Translations under genes and position numbers: made by a program
Notes under the pieces: model-generated
What the model was told of the DNA's origin: nothing
What the model saw: the letters and a program-made list of their open reading frames with translations, nothing else
Database searches by the model: none
Part shown: piece by piece, positions 1-4,529 of the stretch
How positions within the stretch are numbered: the stretch's first letter is position 1
Layout: each line of letters starts with the position of its first letter
DNA from: Planctomycetota bacterium
GTDB taxonomy: Bacteria; Planctomycetota; Planctomycetia; Pirellulales; Thermoguttaceae
Reading direction: 5' to 3'
DNA length: 6,689 bases
Assembly: GCA_013202535.1 (NCBI GenBank)
Contig: JABMRP010000845.1
Span: forward strand, 1 to 6,689

Positions 1-351
1 ATCCAGAACGCGATAGTCGATTCCCAGTCGGTCACACAACGCCCGTTTCTGGGGCGTGTCGCCATCATGGTTTACCAAGAGCAGATCGGGCTTAATTGTA
101 TTCAACTCCGCCTCGAAGTCGCATCTTCCCGTACCCGACGCTATAAACGCCCTATTGACGTACTTCAACGACTGCACCAAGAGCAACCGTTCCCGTTGCG
201 AGTAGACGGGGCGGCGGCCCTTGAGATCACAGACGGTTTTGTCGGAACCGACGGAGATGTACAGATCGCCATGTTCCGCAGCGCGGCGCAGGAACTCCAC
301 GTGCCCGGCGTGAAGCATGTCGAAAACGCCTGAGACAAAGACCTTGGTCAT
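1..351 (-). CDS. Cytidylyltransferase-like nucleotidyltransferase, 3' end outside window
   Basis: The frame is open from an ATG at 349-351 to the left edge, giving the first 117 residues. The N-terminus (MTKVFVSGVFDMLHAGHVEF) carries the HxGH signature of the nucleotidyltransferase superfamily as HAGH at residues 14-17, in the usual place after the first beta strand. Residues 44-55 (KGRRPVYSQRER) fit the conserved segment after the second strand in TagD/RfaE-type enzymes. Such enzymes transfer CMP or AMP from a nucleoside triphosphate to a sugar phosphate or polyol phosphate, making an activated precursor for cell-envelope glycans in the cytoplasm. The C-terminal motif that would help assign the substrate lies outside the window, so the nucleotide and the substrate cannot be named. 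A weak GGAA Shine-Dalgarno sits 5 bases upstream of the ATG. It is the last visible gene of the minus-strand glycan cluster, 87 bases after the methyltransferase, which fits a role in supplying precursor. The family is confident; the specific function is not. Confidence 0.85.
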   Translation of the reverse strand, partial: MTKVFVSGVFDMLHAGHVEFLRRAAEHGDLYISVGSDKTVCDLKGRRPVYSQRERLLLVQSLKYVNRAFIASGTGRCDFEAELNTIKPDLLLVNHDGDTPQKRALCDRLGIDYRVLD

Positions 352-438
352 TTCATTTCCGCACAACGTAAGGTTTGTTACATGCCCCAACGGCCACACG
401 CCTTCGCGAGACTATCCCTCGTCTTCGTGCCTTTACCT

Positions 439-1239
439 TCAACGATCACGGCCTCTCCCCTGAACTCTCAAGGGAAGCTCTATTGGCTCAATGCCGCCGA
501 TGTTCGGCGCGCGGGAAACCAGGACGCCGTCATGGCAATATGTACCATCATCGAAGTCCGCCGACGCGAGAATCAGGTAACCGTGTTCCTCGAAAATGCG
601 TTGGCAGACGCAGTGCAACTTCTGTGAGTGCGTGGAAATGAAGAACTGGCCAACTCGACTCGATTCTAACAGATCGCTGGAGTCTTCCAGCAGGCATCGC
701 TCAGCTCCCTGGATGTCGGCATGCACGATAGTCGCAAAGTCGATCTCGTTCCTGGCCATGAATCGATCGAGACGAAAGCCGCCGGGACGGACATCCCCGT
801 CGAAAAACTTTCCCACCAGCCCATTGGCCGCGAAGTTCCGCTGGCCCAATCTCCGATTCGCCTCATCCGGTTCGATCATGTAGCAGCGGGCGTCTTTCAC
901 CTCCTTGGCGAACCACATCGAATAGAAGGCCCAATAGGCGCCTAGCTCGATCATGGTCCCACCCTCCGGAACGTCTTTCAGGACCTCCCGAAACACAACT
1001 TCCTCCTGTGGTTCGTGTACTCCGCGGTTGGCCGTTAGCACCATGTCCCAATAGCCGGACATCCGGGCGACTCTCAGCCCGTTGTGCATGACCAGAAACT
1101 CGCCTTCAACGGTTCCCGCATCAGGACCCCGAGGAATCCGCTCATTACTGGGATCGGAAACCACCTCCCGCACGCGACCTTCGTAATCATCCCAATTCGC
1201 CTTGGTCATTGCACCGATCTCGCTTGTTGTCATAGTCAT
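439..1239 (-). CDS. FkbM-family SAM-dependent methyltransferase
   Basis: This is a 266-residue protein of typical length for the FkbM family, which mostly O-methylates sugars or natural products using S-adenosylmethionine. Visible motifs are the SAM-binding motif I as ELGAYWAFYS (residues 98-107), the acidic end of strand 2 as MIEP (121-124), the FkbM hallmark ADIQGAE (174-180), and ISTHS (201-205) in the late catalytic core. The first 70 residues are a variable N-terminal part. Motif I has Trp/Ala where the GxGxG-like loop of many Rossmann methyltransferases has glycine. No signal peptide or membrane segment is seen, so it should be cytoplasmic. Start choice is uncertain: ATGs at 1239, 1233 and 1209 are in frame and none has a good Shine-Dalgarno; the longest is given. 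It lies 50 bases downstream of the fucosyltransferase and 87 bases upstream of the nucleotidyltransferase, so methylation of a sugar in the same glycan is likely. The substrate is inferred only. Confidence 0.9.
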   Translation of the reverse strand: MTMTTSEIGAMTKANWDDYEGRVREVVSDPSNERIPRGPDAGTVEGEFLVMHNGLRVARMSGYWDMVLTANRGVHEPQEEVVFREVLKDVPEGGTMIELGAYWAFYSMWFAKEVKDARCYMIEPDEANRRLGQRNFAANGLVGKFFDGDVRPGGFRLDRFMARNEIDFATIVHADIQGAERCLLEDSSDLLESSRVGQFFISTHSQKLHCVCQRIFEEHGYLILASADFDDGTYCHDGVLVSRAPNIGGIEPIELPLRVQGRGRDR

Positions 1240-1289
1240 AGCGATTCAAAACGTCCAACAAGGATGGCATGGGATTGGTGGAGGCTGAA

Positions 1290-2303
1290 TCATGGGCGGT
1301 GGCTTCGATCGCGATTCCTCAACGCATGGGCCATCACTTGACGGAAAAATGGCTGCATCCGGGTTTCATCAAAATGCTCGGGCACGCGGTTGTCGACGAA
1401 CCACGGTTCTTCCGCGATGGCTTGACATTGCCCGTCATTCTGATCGATGTCGATTACTCGGCGGACCATCGCATCCACGTCGGTGCTGATGTCGTTTAGG
1501 TTGACGAAGCTTCGGGGATTGAAATCCTCGCCCACGCGTTGATCGCCTGCGTACAGCGGGATACACCCGGCGAGCATCGCATGGGGAAGTTTCTCGGTCA
1601 CATAGCCTTCGTCGCCGCGTGTCGTCGTATTCTCGAAGCAGACTGCGAACTTGTATTGCCTCAGGAAGTCGATCTTGGATTTGATGCCCGGCAGATGAAT
1701 CGACATGTTGTTCATGCAGGGTCCGGGGCAGTCCACGCGTTTGTAATCCTGCAAACGCTCAACAAACTGATTGCGCAGGCGGACTCCACAATTCCGCTGA
1801 ATGAACGCGCAGAATCTCGGTCGCCGAAAGGGAACATCACCGATGGGCCCGCTCTTGACCAAGTCACTCATCCGGTAACCACAGGCGCCTAATTCGGGAA
1901 CGAAGATCGGCATCCGCAAGTGTCGCGGATCTTCAAGGTCACGATAGAAACTGATACAATAGTGGAAATCGGCCAACGGGGGGCGTCGATTCTCCCCGGT
2001 GAAGAACACCTGAACCGCCTTGGGCCATCGCCGCTTGCCCGCATCGCGGTCGCGCGCGAAAACGCTGGTGAATACCACGTCGGGATGATCGCTGGGCTCG
2101 AACTCATAGTCCGGCGCTACAAGCCGGAACATCCGCACAAACTGTTTGAAATTGAACCCACCCCAGAACCCGTGAAATGCAACTCGGACGGCCGGCTGGC
2201 TGGCACCGGCAGGACGATCAAGGCGACCATCGCTCATCGCGGTGCGGGCGTCGGTGTGAGTCTCGCGCAGAGACAACTCTTTCGTGGGATCGCGCTCCAG
2301 CAC
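1290..2303 (-). CDS. GT10-type (alpha-1,3-fucosyltransferase-like) glycosyltransferase
   Basis: The 337-residue product has the GT10 acceptor/donor signature in its C-terminal half: FAVCFENTTTRGDEGYVTEK at residues 219-238, followed by an A-G-C-I-P-L-Y-A-G segment (245-253) and NPRSFVN (262-268). This region binds GDP-fucose in known family members. The N-terminal half starts with VRVAFHGFWGGFN (39-51) and has FTGEN (101-105), where bacterial GT10 enzymes have a similar segment. The enzymes move L-fucose or a related sugar from GDP onto an N-acetylglucosamine, glucose or similar acceptor. No transmembrane segment is seen, as in bacterial GT10 enzymes, so it is probably cytoplasmic and possibly peripheral to the membrane. 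The frame can be extended to a TTG at 2360, but a GTG at 2301-2303 has a strong GGAGG six bases upstream and is chosen here; an ATG at 2237 lacks any such site. The first 35 or so residues are polar and unlikely to be core domain. Family assignment is strong; sugar and acceptor are not shown. Confidence 0.9.
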   Translation of the reverse strand: MLERDPTKELSLRETHTDARTAMSDGRLDRPAGASQPAVRVAFHGFWGGFNFKQFVRMFRLVAPDYEFEPSDHPDVVFTSVFARDRDAGKRRWPKAVQVFFTGENRRPPLADFHYCISFYRDLEDPRHLRMPIFVPELGACGYRMSDLVKSGPIGDVPFRRPRFCAFIQRNCGVRLRNQFVERLQDYKRVDCPGPCMNNMSIHLPGIKSKIDFLRQYKFAVCFENTTTRGDEGYVTEKLPHAMLAGCIPLYAGDQRVGEDFNPRSFVNLNDISTDVDAMVRRVIDIDQNDGQCQAIAEEPWFVDNRVPEHFDETRMQPFFRQVMAHALRNRDRSHRP

Positions 2304-2309
2304 GGCTTT

Positions 2310-2314
2310 CCTCC
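2310..2314 (-). promoter_or_regulatory. Ribosome binding site deciding the GTG start of the GT10 gene
   Basis: On the minus strand this reads GGAGG, a perfect anti-16S core, six bases before the GTG at 2301-2303. The alternative starts (TTG at 2360, ATG at 2237) have no comparable site. It is therefore the best reason to place the start at 2303. Confidence 0.7.
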
Positions 2315-2379
2315 GTTTCCCGTCCGCTATCGAACCTTCTCTATTGGATTGAATCGTCAACTCGCCACGCCGGCCGACG

Positions 2380-3243
2380 TCACGTCGTGGCCGAGTGCGA
2401 CGGCGAACGGGGCGTATACCACACCATCTGGCTCGGATTCATAAAGAGCCGGCCGAAGCCGCGGCGGCGCATCCGCCGGTGGAGCATGACGTGCTCGCAA
2501 TCGCCGCCTTCGTAACGGCAACCGGCGCGCAGGGCTTCCATCCGATAGACGGCCAGCCCGCCGAAACACGACCAGAGCGGCAGCAGTGGTTGACCGCGGC
2601 GATAGATGCGGGGATTCAGTTCGCCGTAGTCGTGAGCTTCCGGATGGCCCACGTCGCGATAGGCCCAGGCGTCGAAGAAGACGGGGTAATCTTGACGCCC
2701 GGCGTACGGACGAACTTGGATGCCGTAGGAGCCGACCATGTCCCAACCGTCGTGGCCCAACGTGTTGGCCACACCCTCTCGGCTGAAGCCGCCGGCCAGA
2801 TCGGTGTCGAGAACGATCAGGTAGTCGAACTCCGCAAATCGCTCGACCGCATGCCGCAGGTAGCCGTTTCGATACGCGGCCATTTGGTCACCCCGCGCCG
2901 GATCGGCGACTTGCGGCCATCGGGCGGTGCCAAACTGATCGGTCAGGATGGTTACCGCCGGGTTCTCCTGTTGCCAGGCCCAAAGGTATCCCAACGTCCC
3001 GTCGCTCGAATCGTTCTCGAATAGGACCACTCGATAGTCTGCAAACATGGCCCCCAACCGCTCGATCCGCGCGCACATATCCGGCAGCGTATCGTGGACG
3101 TCCCGGGCCAAGGCGGCAACCACCGCCGAACTGTCTTTCATCCGTCGCCGGCCCGCGGCAACCCTTTCTTGATACCCCGACTCCAAGTCGCCCGGGCAGG
3201 GGAAGTCCGCATCGGAGCACTCGGACATGGCGGTGATATTCAT
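2380..3243 (-). CDS. GT-A-like glycosyltransferase resembling the CAP59/GT69 group
   Basis: The 287-residue product begins at an ATG with AGGA eight bases upstream. Visible motifs in order: VVLFENDSSDGT (residues 72-83), the nucleotide-binding start of a GT-A fold; FDYLIVLDTDL (139-149) with a D-x-D metal/nucleotide-sugar site (DTD, 146-148); FFDAWAYRD (189-197); WSCFGGLAVYR (224-234); and DCEHV (248-252). The pattern of END(S)SDGT, then a late acidic strand end, then a DAWAYR-type segment and SCFGG resembles proteins related to fungal CAP59/CMT1 alpha-mannosyltransferases (GT69) and their bacterial relatives. That resemblance is from memory of the motifs, and a GT2-like label is also possible. 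It should transfer a sugar from a nucleotide donor in the cytoplasm; no signal peptide or membrane span is seen. It is the first gene of the minus-strand glycan operon, 76 bases before the GT10 gene. The open frame runs back to a TTG at 3456, but that stretch is Arg/Ser-rich and spans a strong hairpin, so it is treated as untranslated leader. Confidence 0.85.
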   Translation of the reverse strand: MNITAMSECSDADFPCPGDLESGYQERVAAGRRRMKDSSAVVAALARDVHDTLPDMCARIERLGAMFADYRVVLFENDSSDGTLGYLWAWQQENPAVTILTDQFGTARWPQVADPARGDQMAAYRNGYLRHAVERFAEFDYLIVLDTDLAGGFSREGVANTLGHDGWDMVGSYGIQVRPYAGRQDYPVFFDAWAYRDVGHPEAHDYGELNPRIYRRGQPLLPLWSCFGGLAVYRMEALRAGCRYEGGDCEHVMLHRRMRRRGFGRLFMNPSQMVWYTPRSPSHSATT

Positions 3244-3251
3244 CGTCTGCG

Positions 3252-3255
3252 TCCT
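3252..3255 (-). promoter_or_regulatory. Ribosome binding site of the first glycosyltransferase gene
   Basis: AGGA on the minus strand, eight bases before the ATG at 3241-3243. It supports that ATG over the upstream in-frame TTG at 3456 and over the second ATG at 3226-3228. Confidence 0.55.
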
Positions 3256-3295
3256 GGCAAGGAAACGAAAGCCGGGATGACAAGAAACGAAACGA

Positions 3296-3327
3296 GCCCG
3301 CCGTGAGCGCGATGTCCCGCGGCGGGC
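3296..3327 (-). terminator. GC-rich leader hairpin with T-rich tail (attenuator-like)
   Basis: The arms GCCCGCCG (3320-3327 read on the minus strand) and CGGCGGGC (3296-3303) form a perfect 8-base-pair stem around a 16-base loop, extendable by a G-T and a G-C pair. On the minus strand the stem is followed by TCGTTTCGTTTCTTGT, a T-rich but interrupted tail. It lies 52 bases upstream of the glycosyltransferase ATG, downstream of the candidate promoter and with no gene before it. A leader attenuator or an mRNA-stabilising hairpin fits better than an end-of-operon terminator. A dispersed extragenic palindrome is the other option. Confidence 0.5.
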
Positions 3328-3337
3328 CCTTGAGATA

Positions 3338-3354
3338 CCTGAGGGGTTGTCAGG
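3338..3354 (-). promoter_or_regulatory. Second, smaller leader stem-loop
   Basis: On the minus strand CCTGA and TCAGG pair around a 7-base loop (CAACCCC). It precedes the larger hairpin by 10 bases, so the leader of the glycan operon would carry two consecutive stem-loops. A 5-base-pair stem can arise by chance, so support is weak on its own. Confidence 0.25.
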
Positions 3355-3382
3355 CTCTTGTGATACCCGTGACGTGGTCGTT

Positions 3383-3412
3383 AGTTTAGCACAACGGGTG
3401 GCCCAGGGCCAA
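3383..3412 (-). promoter_or_regulatory. Candidate promoter of the glycan operon
   Basis: On the minus strand, TTGGCC (3407-3412) could be a -35 box and TAAACT (3383-3388) a -10 box, with an 18-base spacer. Each matches the sigma-70 consensus at four of six positions. A run of T lies just upstream of the -35. It would give a leader of about 130 bases containing both stem-loops. The match is modest. Confidence 0.35.
3399..3411. repeat. Palindrome overlapping the candidate minus-strand -35 box
   Basis: TGGCCC-A-GGGCCA is a perfect inverted repeat with 6-base arms and one central base. It overlaps the putative -35 and the start of the spacer, where a repressor could block polymerase. It does not resemble the palindrome before the GntR gene, so if it is an operator it would bind a different protein. 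Confidence 0.3.
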
Positions 3413-3531
3413 GAAAAAACCGGTGTCTTGTGCCGCGATCGGCGTTGATGTGCCAAGCCCCGGCCCGCATCTGGCCGTTCCGTATCCGCGAATCACTTCT
3501 CCCTGCGTTCCTGGCGAAGGCGGGGGGTTTT

Positions 3532-3571
3532 GGGAATTTTCGGGAATTTTCGGGGAAGTAGCCTAATTTTC
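3532..3571 (+). promoter_or_regulatory. Helically phased AATTTTC tracts upstream of the GntR promoter
   Basis: GGGAATTTTC occurs twice in exact tandem (3532-3541 and 3542-3551), and AATTTTC recurs at 3565-3571. The three AATTTTC starts (3535, 3545, 3565) are spaced 10 and 20 bases apart, on the same face of the helix. The last ends one base before the -35 box. Known roles of such arrangements are intrinsic DNA bending and an UP-like contact for the RNA polymerase alpha subunit. The role here is inferred. Confidence 0.5.
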
Positions 3572-3572
3572 G

Positions 3573-3600
3573 TTGACATGGGTTTGCCGCCTGTTATACT
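3573..3600 (+). promoter_or_regulatory. Near-consensus sigma-70 promoter of the GntR gene
   Basis: TTGACA at 3573-3578 is a perfect -35 box and TATACT at 3595-3600 matches the -10 consensus at five of six positions, with a 16-base spacer. Transcription should begin near 3607, leaving a leader of about 39 bases. A promoter this good in front of a regulator gene suggests that it is held back by a repressor. Confidence 0.75.
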
Positions 3601-3607
3601 CGGGGCA

Positions 3608-3622
3608 ACTGGTCATATCAGT
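3608..3622. promoter_or_regulatory. Putative GntR-family operator at the transcription start
   Basis: ACTGGTCATATCAGT is an imperfect palindrome with half-sites ACTG-T and A-CAGT around the centre. It sits just after the -10 box, at the predicted +1. FadR-type regulators bind short palindromes of this kind, and the FadR site itself contains a TGGT/ACCA core, so negative autoregulation is likely. Binding is inferred from position and symmetry. Confidence 0.5.
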
Positions 3623-3623
3623 A

Positions 3624-3638
3624 TATCCGTTGAGGATA
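3624..3638. repeat. Inverted repeat in the GntR leader
   Basis: TATCC-GTTGA-GGATA has perfect 5-base arms and lies one base after the putative operator. The 3' arm includes part of the GAGG (3632-3635) that is the best ribosome binding site for the GTG start. It may be a second weak operator half or a small hairpin limiting translation; chance is possible. Confidence 0.3.
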
Positions 3639-3645
3639 CCGGATC

Positions 3646-4374
3646 GTGGCTATTGCCCAAACGCTCTGCTCTGGAGAACACCGCACGGTCGTTGAGGCCA
3701 TCACCCAGGGACTGATCCAGTATATTGCCGCCAACGGCCTTCGCGGCGGCGATCGGCTTCCGTCGGAGCGTGAGCTTGTCCGGATGGCCGGCGCCAGCCG
3801 CTTGCCGCTTCGAGAAGCGCTGTGCGTGCTCAAGGGCCTGGGCATCGTCGAGGCCAAGCACGGCAAGGGCCTCTTCGTCAAGCACCTCGATCTGGCCACG
3901 ACCTTCGGCATGCTGTCGCCGCTGTTGAGAAGCCAGGCGAATATCGATATTGAGCACATCTTCGAGGCCCGTATCCATCTTGAGGGGAGCGTCGCCGAAC
4001 TTGCGGCGGACAACCGCAGCTACAAGAACCTCGAAGCACTGGAAGACGCCGTCGGCGAAATGCGGAGGCACCTTGCCGACCGGTCGGTCTACATCCGCCA
4101 CGACATGGCCTTCCATCAGGAGTTGGCACGCAGCACGGGCAACAGCATCTTCCACGTGTTCATGGCCTCGATCACCGACCTGTTGGCGGAACTCCAGTTG
4201 CAATATCTCGATCAGGTCGAGGTGCGTCATCGAGCCATCCTGGAGCACGAGGATATCCTGGATGCCGTGCGCCAGGGAGACGGCCCCCGGGCCAAAGCCG
4301 CGATGCAGCGCCACCTGCGTAACGCAACAGGCCGAATCACGGTAAATAGGGAGAGCCAAGACAAACAAGAGTAA
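3646..4374 (+). CDS. FadR-like GntR-family transcriptional regulator with FCD domain
   Basis: The 242-residue product has the length and layout of the FadR subfamily. The N-terminal winged helix-turn-helix covers about residues 13-80, with GDRLPSERELVRMAGASR (35-52), LREAL (55-59) and the wing around KHGKGLFV (71-78). The C-terminal FCD ligand-binding domain covers about 100-230. There, D153, H157, H201 and H223 are placed as the metal-binding residues of FCD proteins, which usually sense carboxylates or sugar acids. The start is GTG; the next in-frame codon upstream of note is a TGA stop at 3631, so no longer start exists. The gene follows a near-consensus promoter and a palindrome at the predicted +1, suggesting autorepression. 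It is divergent from the glycan operon and precedes the lectin-like secreted protein, so either or both may be its targets. The ligand cannot be read from the sequence. Confidence 0.93.
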   Translation: MAIAQTLCSGEHRTVVEAITQGLIQYIAANGLRGGDRLPSERELVRMAGASRLPLREALCVLKGLGIVEAKHGKGLFVKHLDLATTFGMLSPLLRSQANIDIEHIFEARIHLEGSVAELAADNRSYKNLEALEDAVGEMRRHLADRSVYIRHDMAFHQELARSTGNSIFHVFMASITDLLAELQLQYLDQVEVRHRAILEHEDILDAVRQGDGPRAKAAMQRHLRNATGRITVNRESQDKQE

Positions 4375-4386
4375 CTCGACGGTCAG

Positions 4387-4404
4387 GCCGGGAGTGGTCC
4401 CGGC
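4387..4404 (+). terminator. Hairpin after the GntR gene, possible terminator
   Basis: GCCGGGA and TCCCGGC form a perfect 7-base-pair stem with a GTGG loop, 12 bases after the GntR stop codon. No T run follows on either strand, so it is not a classical intrinsic terminator. It may mark an mRNA end or protect the 3' end of a processed transcript. It leaves open whether the downstream gene is co-transcribed. Confidence 0.35.
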
Positions 4405-4516
4405 ATGAATACCGAAATCCGTTGTCAAACCCGGCTCGACGTTTCCTTCCTTTTGGAAGCGCATCGATCGCGGGCTTGCCGTTGTTAGACCTGCTGAAGC
4501 ACCATTTCGAGAGATT

Positions 4517-4521
4517 GGGAG
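4517..4521 (+). promoter_or_regulatory. Ribosome binding site of the LamG-like repeat protein
   Basis: GGGAG eight bases before the ATG at 4530. It fixes the start and agrees with the signal peptide beginning at that codon. Confidence 0.6.
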
Positions 4522-4529
4522 ATTGCACC

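Larger units (their letters stand above)
3244..3645. other. Divergent intergenic regulatory region (402 bases)
   Basis: No credible gene lies between the minus-strand glycan operon and the plus-strand GntR gene. The minus-strand half (about 3244-3412) carries a candidate promoter, a palindrome and two leader stem-loops. The plus-strand half (about 3532-3645) carries phased AATTTTC tracts, a near-consensus promoter and two inverted repeats. The middle part, about 3413-3531, shows nothing I can assign apart from a short A run at 3413-3419 and GC-rich sequence. Confidence 0.7.

Noticed and set aside
211..227. A 17-base sequence nearly repeated at 3319-3336 (GCGGCGG-CCCTTGAGAT with one extra G in the second copy)
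   Set aside because: The first copy encodes the conserved KGRR segment of the nucleotidyltransferase, and the second is in a GC-rich hairpin. Two copies with no further similarity on either side look like chance.
439..2303. Lower third-position GC in the methyltransferase as a sign of recent transfer
   Set aside because: A hand count of 60 codons gave 36 ending in G or C for its start, against 42 to 47 for similar samples of the other genes. The difference is small and concentrated at the variable N-terminus, too little to claim transfer.
2304..2360. A longer GT10 protein starting at a TTG at 2360
   Set aside because: The GTG at 2303 has a perfect GGAGG six bases upstream, while the TTG has only a weak GAG. 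The added residues carry no recognisable sequence.
2395..3024. Long plus-strand open frame opposite the first glycosyltransferase
   Set aside because: It has no recognisable motif and runs antisense to a gene with clear motifs, so it is a by-product of GC-rich codon usage.
3244..3456. An N-terminal extension of 71 residues for the first glycosyltransferase, starting at a TTG at 3456
   Set aside because: It is Arg/Ser-rich with no domain character, spans a perfect GC-rich hairpin and has no ribosome binding site. The ATG at 3243 has AGGA at the right distance.
4446..4459. Small hairpin CTTCC-TTTT-GGAAG before the LamG-like gene
   Set aside because: It is only a 5-base-pair stem, with no promoter or T run placed to give it a role.
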